From Haloferax marisrubri (GTDB taxonomy: Archaea > Halobacteriota > Halobacteria > Halobacteriales > Haloferacaceae), in contig NZ_LOPW02000017.1 of NCBI RefSeq assembly GCF_001469875.2, positions 1 to 64,000 on the forward strand: DNA of 64,000 nt, in the 5' to 3' direction. A program made the position numbers and the translations under genes. The notes below the pieces were generated by a model, which searched no databases, had not been told where the DNA came from, and saw only the letters and a list, made by a program, of their open reading frames with translations. Positions 26,377-35,021 of this stretch are shown here, one piece after another; within the stretch, counting starts at the first letter, position 1; each line of letters starts with the position of its first letter.

Positions 26377-27981
26377 CTATCGCCGCCAGTACTCCGGCGT
26401 AAAGATGACCAGCACGGGCAGAATCTCCAGTCGGCCCACCCACATGAGAAGCACCATGTACAGTTTCGAACCGTCGGAGAAGTCGAGATAACTCCCCATC
26501 GGGCCGACAATCCCAAAGCCCGGCCCGACGTTCCCGAGGGTCGCGGCGACGGCGCTCATGGTTTCGAGGATGCTCACGTCGAAGCCGATACGTGCGGCGT
26601 CGAGATGGAGCAGGCCGGTCGACACGAAAAACAGCACGAGGTACAGGAGCGTGAAGGCGTAGATGCCGCGGATGGCCCGCTCGTCGACCGCGCGGCCGGC
26701 GAGCCTGACGGGGCGGACCGCCTCGGGGTGGGCCGTCGTGAACAGCTCTCGGCGGAGCGACTTCACGATGACGTACCAGCGGACGATTTTGACCGCGCCA
26801 CCGGTCGAACCGCCGGAGCCACCGATGAACATCGCGAACAGCAGGACGTACTGCGCCGGCGCGCTCCACGCGTTGAAGTCGATGCTGGCGTAGCCGGTCG
26901 TCGTGACGATGGAGACGACCTGAAACACCGACTGGCGAACCGCGGGCTCGACGTTGCCGATGATGGCCGTGCGGATGCCTTCGAGGTAGAGTTGGTCGTA
27001 GGTCTCGCCCGCGGGCGCGACGGACATGAGCCCGTCGCCGAGGAACAGAATCCCGGCGAGGATGGCCGAGATGACGCCGATGACGCCGAGGTAAGACTTG
27101 AACTCGGTGTCGCGGAACAGCCGCTTCGGGTCGCCGGTCAGCACGTGCCAGAAGAGCGCGAAGTTGGTCCCGGCGGCGACCATGAACGGGATGACGACCC
27201 ACTGCGCGGCCGCCGAAAAGGCCTCGATGCTCCGAGCCTCCGGCGAGAACCCGCCGGTCGGCATCGTCGTCAGCCCGTGGGCGATGGCGTTGTACACGTC
27301 CATGTTCGGGGCGTTGCCGGTGACGTGCAGGCCGTAGAGGAGGACGATTTCGAGGACGGTGAGGCCGAGGTACGCGCCCCAGAGCGCGCGGGCCGTCTCG
27401 GCGATGCGGGGGGTGAGCTTCTCGATGCCGGGACCGGGCGCCTCCGCGTCCATCAGCTGTGCGCCACCGACGGAGAGTTCGGGGAGGATGGCGACCGCGA
27501 GGACGACGATACCCATCCCGCCGAGCCACTGGGTGAGCTGTCGCCACATCATGATGCCGCGGGTGTGCGAGTTAAACGAGATGTCGCCCAGCACCGTCGC
27601 CCCGGTCGTGGTGAACCCGCTCATCGTCTCGAACAGCGCGTTCACCGGGTTGCCGAGGGTCGACTCGGGGTGGATGGGCGACGCGACGAAGGGGATGCCG
27701 TGGGCCTCGATGAGAAACGGTATCGCGCCGACTATTGTGACCGCTAACCACGTCAGCGCGACCATCAGGAACCCTTCTCGGGACCCGATGTCGGGGTCGT
27801 CGGTGAGCCGTTCGAGCCCCGTCCCGACGAGGACCGTGACGGCCATCGTGACGACGAACGGGAGCACCGACTCGCCGTAGTACAGCGCGACCACGAGCGG
27901 GAAACAAAGGGGGACAGCGAGATACTTCAGGACGGTCCCCACGAGACGCAGGCTGGCTCTGTAATCGACCCGCAATTTCAT
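26377..27981 (-). CDS. trkH: TrkH-type K+ transporter, second copy
   Basis: 534 residues. It begins MKLRVDYRASLRLVGTVLKYLAVPLCFPLVVALYYGES and has four pore loops (MSGFTTTGATVLG, GLTTMPTGGFSP, VTTTGYASIDFN, ATLGNVGPGFGIVG). The C-terminus ends MWVGRLEILPVLVIFTPEYWRR, homologous to the convergent TrkH but clearly diverged, so this is not a recent duplicate. Haloarchaea accumulate molar K+, so several Trk systems with different affinities are expected. The nearest partner in the same orientation is the double-RCK TrkA at 28102-29439, 120 bases upstream. Confidence 0.95.
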   Translation of the reverse strand: MKLRVDYRASLRLVGTVLKYLAVPLCFPLVVALYYGESVLPFVVTMAVTVLVGTGLERLTDDPDIGSREGFLMVALTWLAVTIVGAIPFLIEAHGIPFVASPIHPESTLGNPVNALFETMSGFTTTGATVLGDISFNSHTRGIMMWRQLTQWLGGMGIVVLAVAILPELSVGGAQLMDAEAPGPGIEKLTPRIAETARALWGAYLGLTVLEIVLLYGLHVTGNAPNMDVYNAIAHGLTTMPTGGFSPEARSIEAFSAAAQWVVIPFMVAAGTNFALFWHVLTGDPKRLFRDTEFKSYLGVIGVISAILAGILFLGDGLMSVAPAGETYDQLYLEGIRTAIIGNVEPAVRQSVFQVVSIVTTTGYASIDFNAWSAPAQYVLLFAMFIGGSGGSTGGAVKIVRWYVIVKSLRRELFTTAHPEAVRPVRLAGRAVDERAIRGIYAFTLLYLVLFFVSTGLLHLDAARIGFDVSILETMSAVAATLGNVGPGFGIVGPMGSYLDFSDGSKLYMVLLMWVGRLEILPVLVIFTPEYWRR

Positions 27982-28101
27982 CCGTGGACTAACGTACCGA
28001 GCGCCGGGTTCTTCCCTGTTCGGGTTCGCGGTCGGGCGCGCGACATCGTGACGTGGTGGAGTTTTCGGCGCAGAATGGTGGCTGTGCGGTGACGGACCGA
28101 C

Positions 28102-29439
28102 CTACAGATTAGGTGTTACGTCGTCGATGACACAGCTATCGACGAAGACGACGACGTGGTCGCCGGGTTCGATGACGGTGTCACCGCGGGGGGTGATGAA
28201 CTCGCGGCGGCGGGTTATCGCGCCGATGACGACGCCCTCGGGGAGCGTCGTGACCGACTCCCGAATCGGCTTGCCCGCGAGGACGCTCTCGGCGTCCACC
28301 TCGATTTCGAGCACCTCGGCCTTGTCAGACTCGATGAGCGCGACGTTCTCCGCGCCGCCCTCGCGGGTGAACCGGGTGATCTCCTCGGCGACGACCTCCC
28401 GGGGGCTGACGCCCACGTCGACGCCGACGGCCTCGAACAGGTCCACGTACGGCGTCGTGTCGATGACGGCGACGGTGCGCTCGACGCCGAGCCGGGCGGC
28501 GAGAAGCGACACGAGCAGGTTCTTCTCGTCGGAGTCGAGCGCCGAGACGAGCAGGTCGGCGTCGCCGATGTGCTCGCGTTCGAGGAAGTCCACGTCGGTC
28601 GCGTCGCTCTCCATGACGATGGTCCCCGGAAGCATCTCCGCGAGTTCGCGGGCGCGCTCCGCGTCGTGCTCGATGAGTCTGGGCTTGAAGCCGCGCTCTT
28701 CGAGGAGACGGGCGACGTGGTACCCGATTTCGCTCCCGCCGACGACGACGACTTCCTCCGCGGTTCCCGGCGATTCGCCCGGCGAGACGGAGCTTGCGAA
28801 CCCCTGAACGCTCTGGGGACTGCCGATGACGACGACGCGGTCGCCCGGCCCGATGACGGAGTCGCCGCGGGGGATAGTGACCTCGCCGTCGCGGAGGATG
28901 GCCGCGAAGGTCAGCGAGTCGAAGCGGTCGGCCTCGCTCACGGTCTGGTTGGCGACGGGGCTCTCCTCGTCGACTTCGAACTCGGCCATCTGGACCTGCC
29001 CGCCCGCGAAGGGGTCGACGTCGCGTGCGGCGGGGAGGCCGACGACGCGGACGATGGACTCCGCGGCGAGCAGGTTCGTACAGACCATGAAGTCGATGCC
29101 GAACGCCTTCTCGGAGCGCTGCCACGTCCGGAGGTACTCCGTGTTCTTGACGCGGGCGATGGTGAAGGCGTCCGAGATGGCCTTGGCGGTCGCGCAGGCG
29201 ACGATGTTCGTCTCGTCGTCGTCGGTCGAGGCGATGACCATGTCGGCGCGCTCCACGTCGGCCTCTTCGAGCGTGTCCACGGAGGTTCCGTCGCCGTGGA
29301 GCGCCAGCACGTCGAGCGAGTAGTTCAGTTCGTCGACGCGCTCCGGGTCGCAGTCGATGACGACGACCTCGTGGGTCTCGTCGAGGTCGGCCGCGATGGA
29401 CGACCCGACCTGTCCGGCACCGATGATTATCACGCGCAC
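28102..29439 (-). CDS. trkA: TrkA with two RCK modules
   Basis: 445 residues, about twice the size of the other TrkA proteins here, matching the duplicated bacterial TrkA architecture. Module 1 has VRVIIIGAGQVGSSIAADL (residues 1-20) and a TrkA-C at about 145-215. Module 2 has AEEVVVVGGSEIGYHVARLL (about 228) and a second TrkA-C to the end (KAEVLEIEVDAESVLAGKPIRES, GDHVVVFVDS). The start is the GTG at VRVIIIG; the open frame extends upstream but CGTATGAC near 29466 sits at leaderless spacing. It is upstream of, and parallel to, trkH at 26377-27981 and probably gates it. Confidence 0.92.
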   Translation of the reverse strand: MRVIIIGAGQVGSSIAADLDETHEVVVIDCDPERVDELNYSLDVLALHGDGTSVDTLEEADVERADMVIASTDDDETNIVACATAKAISDAFTIARVKNTEYLRTWQRSEKAFGIDFMVCTNLLAAESIVRVVGLPAARDVDPFAGGQVQMAEFEVDEESPVANQTVSEADRFDSLTFAAILRDGEVTIPRGDSVIGPGDRVVVIGSPQSVQGFASSVSPGESPGTAEEVVVVGGSEIGYHVARLLEERGFKPRLIEHDAERARELAEMLPGTIVMESDATDVDFLEREHIGDADLLVSALDSDEKNLLVSLLAARLGVERTVAVIDTTPYVDLFEAVGVDVGVSPREVVAEEITRFTREGGAENVALIESDKAEVLEIEVDAESVLAGKPIRESVTTLPEGVVIGAITRRREFITPRGDTVIEPGDHVVVFVDSCVIDDVTPNL

Positions 29440-29524
29440 CAGAGACCAGCCCCTGTCATACGTCTGGTTTGGACCGCGGGCGCGTATGTGCATTTCCCTT
29501 CACGAATACCCCGTCCATCGGCGG

Positions 29525-30061
29525 TCACGACCCCGGTTTCGAGTGTATCGTCAGTTCCACGCGCCGCGGCTGTCCCTCGATGTCGGCGACGATTCGCTCG
29601 ACGATTCGCTCCGCCTCCTTCTGGAGTACCGGCCGGAGCTTGTCGATGACCCATCCGAGCGAGACGAACCGCGGGAGGTCGATGTCGCCCGCGGAGACGC
29701 TGTCGGGGTCGTACTCGACCTCGAAGAAGACGCGACAGGCGGTGTCGGCGTCCGACGGGGCATCGGCGGGCAGGTCGTCGAGTTCTTCCACTCGCCAGCG
29801 GCCGACGGCGTGTACGTCCTTGGTGATGGTCCAGTCGATGCGCGTTGGCGGGGTGACGTCCGTCACCTTCGACTCGGCGGTGTAGGTGAGCTTCCACCAC
29901 GAAAAGTACAGGGCGTACCGCGTCCCCGGCGACCCGTCGCCGGACTGTCGCACGTCTCGCAGGTGCTTCGAGTAGTCGGCGTACCGCGGGAAGTCCACGA
30001 GAAATTCGTATATCTCCTCGGGCGGCAGGTAGACGACGGTGCTGACGGCTATCTCGTCCAC
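29525..30061 (-). CDS. SRPBCC (polyketide cyclase/START-like) protein
   Basis: 178 residues. The fold is a START-like helix-grip: an N-terminal strand EIAVSTVVYLPPEEIYEFLVDFPRYADYSKHLRDVRQ, mid strands with GTRYALYFSWWKLTYTAES and a long C-terminal helix (PVLQKEAERIVERIVADIEG). These proteins bind hydrophobic ligands or act as cyclases or coenzyme-Q-binding-like factors. The GTG at 30061 was chosen because the fold starts there; a GTG at 30130 is possible. It is divergent from the next gene. Confidence 0.82.
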   Translation of the reverse strand: MDEIAVSTVVYLPPEEIYEFLVDFPRYADYSKHLRDVRQSGDGSPGTRYALYFSWWKLTYTAESKVTDVTPPTRIDWTITKDVHAVGRWRVEELDDLPADAPSDADTACRVFFEVEYDPDSVSAGDIDLPRFVSLGWVIDKLRPVLQKEAERIVERIVADIEGQPRRVELTIHSKPGS

Positions 30062-30179
30062 GAGCGTCGAATGGGGTCGGCGGGACCAAAGCCTTGTGGG
30101 CCGGGGCACGTCGCTTCGGCTGTCAGCCACCGATACAATCGCAACCTATAATCGGCCGGTCTCACCACCTAGAACCGAG

Positions 30180-31148
30180 ATGGTGGGGGGGACGCTTCGG
30201 GACATCAGAGCCGAGATTCGGTCTCTGGCGCGTTCCGACGGCGACTACGCAGTCGTGTGCGGCCGCACGGGTTCGCCGCCCGGGGCCGCGACAGGCCAGC
30301 GGTTTCCGGACCGGCGCGTCGCCGGAGAGGCCGCGGAACTGACGCGGGACTACCGGGCCGCGCTCCGGCGATACGACCCGAACAGTCCGTACGACGACCC
30401 GCAGGTGTACGAGGTGTCAAAGGGGCCGCCTCGGTCGGCCACGGCGGAGTCTGACGACGACTACACCCGCTACAGCGCGTTCTGTCACGACACCGCGGGC
30501 GCGCTGTTCGAGGCGCTGTCGGAACTCGGCCACCGGGAGGCCGAGACCGCCGCGATGGAGACGTACCTCACATTGGCCGAGGTCGTCGACGACCGCGACG
30601 ACTTCTGTCTCACGCTGGTGTGGAGCCTGATGAGCGAACTGGACGTTCGCCTCTCGACCGCCGAACAGCGGGCGGTCGTCGAGGCGGCCGCCGGGCTGTT
30701 CTGTCCGACTCCGACGCCGAATCCGGTGGAGGCGACGCTCCGACACCTCGAAACGGTCGGCTTCGTCGAGGGGTACTCGGTGCGGCCGATTCCCGACTCC
30801 GAGGCCGATATCGAGGCCGACGGAGCGTCCGAAACCGACGCCCGGGCGGACACGCGAACCGACGCACGAACCGACGGCGACGACACGTCCCGGACGTGGG
30901 AACTCACCTTCGGCGACTACGCGCTCGCAGAGCGGACCGGCCGGATTCCGACGCTCCCCATCGCCGTGTCGCTCCTCCGACGGACCCCCGACCGGGCCGT
31001 GCGGTTCATCGACGGCGAGGCGCTCTCGGACGGGCGCTGGCGGCTTCGTCTCCGGATGACGCCCAAGGGGAGTTCCGCGGGCCTCATCAGCGTCGAGGCC
31101 GTCGAGAACCGCTGGCTCAACGACCCGAGCGCGTCGCTGGGGCGGTAG
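30180..31148 (+). CDS. Conserved haloarchaeal protein, function unknown
   Basis: 322 residues, soluble and acidic. I do not recognise a domain. A helical region occupies about 80-165 (TAGALFEALSELGHREAETAAMETYLTLAEV). An Asp/Thr/Arg low-complexity linker (EADIEADGASETDARADT..) spans about 205-240, and a beta-rich C-terminal part follows with PIAVSLLRRTP and WRLRLRMTPKGSSAG. A TATA box (CCTATAATC, 30149-30157) at about 27 bases supports the ATG and a leaderless mRNA. Its divergent neighbour is the SRPBCC gene. Confidence 0.65.
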   Translation: MVGGTLRDIRAEIRSLARSDGDYAVVCGRTGSPPGAATGQRFPDRRVAGEAAELTRDYRAALRRYDPNSPYDDPQVYEVSKGPPRSATAESDDDYTRYSAFCHDTAGALFEALSELGHREAETAAMETYLTLAEVVDDRDDFCLTLVWSLMSELDVRLSTAEQRAVVEAAAGLFCPTPTPNPVEATLRHLETVGFVEGYSVRPIPDSEADIEADGASETDARADTRTDARTDGDDTSRTWELTFGDYALAERTGRIPTLPIAVSLLRRTPDRAVRFIDGEALSDGRWRLRLRMTPKGSSAGLISVEAVENRWLNDPSASLGR

Positions 31149-31226
31149 CGCGCGCCGCTCGACGGAAATTCGGCAGACTTCAGCGACATCCGCACGGTTT
31201 TACTCGCCGCTGAGCTATCGGACGAT

Positions 31227-32006
31227 ATGAGCGAGACGACTCCACGAGACGCGCTCGTCGTCGGCGGCGGCGTCGCCGGCCTCACCGCCGCGACGTTCCT
31301 CGCCCGCGCCGACCTCGACACTCTCGTCGTCAACGACGACGAGCCAATCGTTCGCCGAAACGCCCACCTCGAAAACGTCCCCGGCTTCCCCGCGGGCGTC
31401 AACAGCCGACTGTTCACCGACCTCCTCTCCGAACAGGCGGACCGAAACGGCGCGGACCGACTGGCCGGTCGCGTGACCGACCTCGTCGTGCTCGGCGACG
31501 ACGAGGACCCGCTGTTCCGCGCGACCGTCGAGACCGACGACGGCGAAGAGACCATCGAGGCGTCCCGCGTCGTCGCGGCCTCGTGGTCCGACGCGTCCTA
31601 TCTCGAAGACACGGGCGTCGACCTCCGGGCCGCCGGGTCGAAGACCTACGTCGACGTGGACGACCTCGGCCGGACCGCCGTCCCCGGCATCTACGCCGCG
31701 GGGCGACTGACCGAGATTTACCACCAGGCTGTCGTCGCCGCCGGCGACGCCGCGGAGACGGCCATCACGCTGGTCCACGACTCGGGGACGGCGTTCTACA
31801 ACGACTGGGTCGCGCCGACCGGCTACTTCACCGACCGCGGCCGCGAGGTGCCGCCGGCCTGCGAGGAGATAGACGCCGACGAGCGCGACCGACGCGAGCG
31901 CGAGTCCCGCGAAGTCATGCGCGAGTTCTTCGCCGAACCCCACGAGGAGCCCCAGCGTACTCACCCGAGCCTCGTCGACGACGAACTCGGCCGACTGGAC
32001 GAGTAG
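31227..32006 (+). CDS. FAD/NAD(P)-binding oxidoreductase, thioredoxin-reductase-like
   Basis: 259 residues. The ADP-binding fold is visible as DALVVGGGVAGLTAATFLARA and the C-terminal FAD motif as VPGIYAAGRLTEIYHQAVVAAGDAAETA, as in thioredoxin reductases. It is shorter than TrxR (about 300-330 residues): the NAD(P)H domain with the redox-active CxxC is missing, so it cannot be a classical thioredoxin reductase. The C-terminal 60 residues are a charged extension with several Glu/Arg repeats. A TATA-like CGGTTTTACT at 31195-31204 gives a leaderless start. Confidence 0.82.
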   Translation: MSETTPRDALVVGGGVAGLTAATFLARADLDTLVVNDDEPIVRRNAHLENVPGFPAGVNSRLFTDLLSEQADRNGADRLAGRVTDLVVLGDDEDPLFRATVETDDGEETIEASRVVAASWSDASYLEDTGVDLRAAGSKTYVDVDDLGRTAVPGIYAAGRLTEIYHQAVVAAGDAAETAITLVHDSGTAFYNDWVAPTGYFTDRGREVPPACEEIDADERDRRERESREVMREFFAEPHEEPQRTHPSLVDDELGRLDE

Positions 32007-32096
32007 CCGAACCACTCACACCGCGGGTGGACCGGCCGCCGGTCCCGCTCGTGGACGCGAATCCTTTTAACCGATAGCGGGCGCAGAGACGAGTGA

Positions 32097-33254
32097 ATGC
32101 TCGAAGGTGTGAACGTCGCGCTCGGGGTGACGGGGAGTATCGCGGCCGTGAAAGTCGTCGAGTTGGCGCACGAACTCCGCCGCCGGGGCGCGTCGGTCCG
32201 CGCGGTGATGACCGACGCCGCGACGGGAATCATCCACCCGTGGGCGGTCGAGTTCGCTACTGACAACGACGTTGTGACCGAGATTACCGGCCGCGTCGAA
32301 CACGTCGAACTCTGCGGCCGCGACGGCTGGGCCGACGTGTTCCTCGTCGCGCCCGCGACGGCCAACACGGTCGGCAAGATAGCCGCCGCCGTCGACGACT
32401 CTCCCGTGACGACCACCGCGACCACTGCCCTCGGCGCGGGCGTCCCGGTCGTCGTCGCGCCCGCGATGCACGAACCCATGTACGACCACCCCGGCGTCCT
32501 CGACGCCATCGAGCGGGTGCGGTCGTGGGGCGTCGAGTTCGTCGACCCGCGCATCGAGGAAGGAAAGGCGAAGATCGCCACCGAGGAGGCCATCGTCACC
32601 GGCGTGGCGAAAGCGACGACCGAACAGACGCTCGCCGGGAAGTCCGTCGTCGTCACCGCCGGCGCGACGACCGAGTCCATCGACCCAATCCGAACCCTCT
32701 CGAACCGCGCCTCCGGTCGAACGGGCCGCGCCGTCGCCCGCGCGCTCGCGATTCGCGGCGCGGACGTGACGCTCGTCCACGACGGCGACGACGCGCACTA
32801 CGCCGACGTGCTCGCCGTCGAGTCGGCCGCCGAGATGCTGGAGGCCGTCGAGGCCGCGGTCGACGCCGACGCCGACGCGCTCGTCTCCGCGGCCGCAATC
32901 TCCGATTTCACCGTCGAGGCGGTCGACGAGAAGATTCGCTCCGGCGAGGCGCGCACGCTCGACCTCGAACCCGCGCCGAAGCTCATCGACACCGTCCGCG
33001 AGTCGAACCCCGACCTCCCCATCGTCGGCTTCAAGGCCGAAACGACCGGCGACGACGAGGCGATGGTCGGCGAAGCCCGCCGCATCATGGACCGCGTCGG
33101 CCTCGCGTTCGTCGTCGCCAACGACGCCTCCGTGATGGGCGCGGACGAGACCCGCGCGCTCGTCGTCCGCGACGACGAGACGAGCGAGTACGTCGGGTCG
33201 AAAGACGGACTCGGCGCTCGCGTGGCCGACGAACTGAAACCGGAACTCTCGTAA
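32097..33254 (+). CDS. coaBC: Phosphopantothenoylcysteine decarboxylase / phosphopantothenate-cysteine ligase
   Basis: 385 residues, a bifunctional coenzyme A biosynthesis enzyme. The CoaC flavoprotein half (residues 1-175) has VALGVTGSIAAVKVVELAHELRRRG, the active-site-type PATANTVGKIA and VVVAPAMHEPMYDHP (His in the family AxxH/PxMNxxM region). The CoaB half (about 180-385) has VVVTAGATTESIDPIRTLSNRASGRTG and PAPKLIDTVRE with the nucleotide-recognition KxxKK region reduced. A TATA box (CCTTTTAACC at 32066-32075) gives a near-leaderless start. It is convergent with the Mrp operon. Confidence 0.95.
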   Translation: MLEGVNVALGVTGSIAAVKVVELAHELRRRGASVRAVMTDAATGIIHPWAVEFATDNDVVTEITGRVEHVELCGRDGWADVFLVAPATANTVGKIAAAVDDSPVTTTATTALGAGVPVVVAPAMHEPMYDHPGVLDAIERVRSWGVEFVDPRIEEGKAKIATEEAIVTGVAKATTEQTLAGKSVVVTAGATTESIDPIRTLSNRASGRTGRAVARALAIRGADVTLVHDGDDAHYADVLAVESAAEMLEAVEAAVDADADALVSAAAISDFTVEAVDEKIRSGEARTLDLEPAPKLIDTVRESNPDLPIVGFKAETTGDDEAMVGEARRIMDRVGLAFVVANDASVMGADETRALVVRDDETSEYVGSKDGLGARVADELKPELS

Positions 33255-33277
33255 AAAACGACCCGAGGCGGCTCGGG
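33253..33277 (-). terminator. Hairpin plus T6 terminator of the Mrp operon
   Basis: On the minus strand, one base after the last Mrp stop codon, CCCGAG-CCGC-CTCGGG forms a perfect six-pair stem with a four-base loop, followed three bases later by six T. It looks like a bacterial intrinsic terminator. The A-run on the + strand is shared with the coaBC stop codon. Confidence 0.6.
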
Positions 33278-33278
33278 A

Positions 33279-35021
33279 CTACGCGAGTAGTCCGACGAGC
33301 ACGCCGCCGAGTATCAACACGACGAGCGCGATACTCGTCGCAATCGTCGCGCGAAGGCTCCCGACGGTAATCGAGTCCGCCTCGGACCGACCGAGGCCGC
33401 CGGCGACCCGACGCAGCGCGGGGTACGGATTCGCAATCGTACCCGCGACGTCGTAGGCCGCGGCCGAGACGACGCGGTCGACGGCGGCGAAGAGGCCGGT
33501 CGCGCCGCGAACGAGTCCACGGGTGCCGTAGAAGACGGCGGGATTCAACACGGTGTCAACGTCCGGCACGTCGCCGACTTTCGACAGCGGCTTCTTCACG
33601 ACCACGAAGCCGACGACGCCGAGAACGGCGAGCGCGAACCCTTCGCCGAGGTGGCTGAGCGTGAAGGGGTGCGCGTCGGCGGTGCTTCCGGGCAGTATCG
33701 CGAACAGCGCGTCGGGGTACAGCCCGAAGGCGACACAGAGCCCCGCGACGCCGAGCATCGCGACCGACTGGCCCGTCCCAGCGCGGTCGAGCGACCAGTC
33801 GCGGTCCGCATCGCGGAAGAACGCGTAGTAGCCGAACTTGATGAACGACATGAACGTTCCGACGCCTCCGGCGAGGAGGAGATAGAAGATGCCGTCCAGA
33901 TGCTCCTTGTGGGCGGCGGCGGTAATCATGCCCTTGCTGACGAACCCGTTGAATCCGGGGAAGCCGCTAATCGAGAGGGCGGCGACGGTGAACGCGAGCG
34001 CGGTCGCCGGCAACGCCCCGCGGAGGTTCCCCAGGTACTTGAGGTTCTCTTCGCCGGTCCGCGAGAGGACGACGCCGGCGGTCATGAACAACAGCGCCTT
34101 GTAGAGGATGTGGTTGTAGACGTGTGCGAATGCGCCGGCGGTCGCGAGCGCCGTGCCGATACCGACGCCGGCGACCATGTACCCGACCTGCGACTGGATG
34201 TGGTACGCCAAGAGCCGCCGCATGTCGTTTTGCATGAGCGCGTAGCCGACGCCGACGACGGCCATCGCGGTCCCCATGTACGCGATTAGGAGGTTCCCGT
34301 CGGGGAACGCGCGAGCGAGACCGTAGACCCCGGTCTTCGTCGTGTAGACCGACAGGAAGACGCTCGCGGCGAAGTGGGGACGCGGATACGTGTCGGGAAG
34401 CCACGTGTGCAGCCCGACGAACCCGACGTTGACGCCGATACCGAGCGCCGCGAGCGCGGCCGGGACGCCGGCCGCGATACCGTCGGTCGCCGAGAAGAGG
34501 AACGACCCCACCTCGACGTAGTGCCAGACGATAGCGCCCATGAGCAGGCTGCCGCCGAGTCCGTGGGCAATCGCGTAGCGGTAGCCCGCACGCACCGCTT
34601 TCCCGCCGTAGTCCCAGACGAGAAGCGTGCTCGTGACCGCCATGAGCTCCCAGAAGAACACCATGGTGAGCCAGTCGCCGGCGAAGACCGCGCCGAGGCT
34701 CGTCCCCACGTAGCCGAGGGCGTAGGCCGTCTGGACGTTCCGCGCGGCCGACGAGTACGAGTAGAGGACGGCGGCCGCGCCGATGAGGCCGAAGATAATC
34801 CCCATCAACCGGGAGAACTCGTCGACGTTGAACAACACGGCGTCGAAGCCGAGGAACGTCACCGGGAGGTGTGCGCCGGCCGGGGCGAGAAGCGACCAGA
34901 CGGCCACTCCGCCGGTCGAGAGCACGCCCAGCGCGTGCCCGACCCGACGCGAGACGAACGGCATGACGAGCGCGACCGCGAGCACGACGAACGCCGGCGG
35001 CAGGAGTGTCGCTGTCGACAT
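33279..35021 (-). CDS. Mrp-type antiporter subunit, NuoL/M/N family (third copy, last gene)
   Basis: 580 residues from MSTATLLPPAFVVLAVALV, about 14 predicted membrane segments. It belongs to the proton-translocating MrpA/MrpD/NuoL-M-N family: SFPGFNGFVSKGMI corresponds to the conserved loop after TM11, and LLAYHIQSQVGYMVAGVGIG and YNHILYKALLFMTAGVVL to the TM7-8 Lys-containing channel region. The C-terminal 90 residues include an amphipathic part and one extra membrane helix (TIATSIALVVLILGGVLVGLLA). The ATG overlaps the previous stop by one base (TGATG). It is the distal gene, followed by the terminator. Confidence 0.9.
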   Translation of the reverse strand: MSTATLLPPAFVVLAVALVMPFVSRRVGHALGVLSTGGVAVWSLLAPAGAHLPVTFLGFDAVLFNVDEFSRLMGIIFGLIGAAAVLYSYSSAARNVQTAYALGYVGTSLGAVFAGDWLTMVFFWELMAVTSTLLVWDYGGKAVRAGYRYAIAHGLGGSLLMGAIVWHYVEVGSFLFSATDGIAAGVPAALAALGIGVNVGFVGLHTWLPDTYPRPHFAASVFLSVYTTKTGVYGLARAFPDGNLLIAYMGTAMAVVGVGYALMQNDMRRLLAYHIQSQVGYMVAGVGIGTALATAGAFAHVYNHILYKALLFMTAGVVLSRTGEENLKYLGNLRGALPATALAFTVAALSISGFPGFNGFVSKGMITAAAHKEHLDGIFYLLLAGGVGTFMSFIKFGYYAFFRDADRDWSLDRAGTGQSVAMLGVAGLCVAFGLYPDALFAILPGSTADAHPFTLSHLGEGFALAVLGVVGFVVVKKPLSKVGDVPDVDTVLNPAVFYGTRGLVRGATGLFAAVDRVVSAAAYDVAGTIANPYPALRRVAGGLGRSEADSITVGSLRATIATSIALVVLILGGVLVGLLA

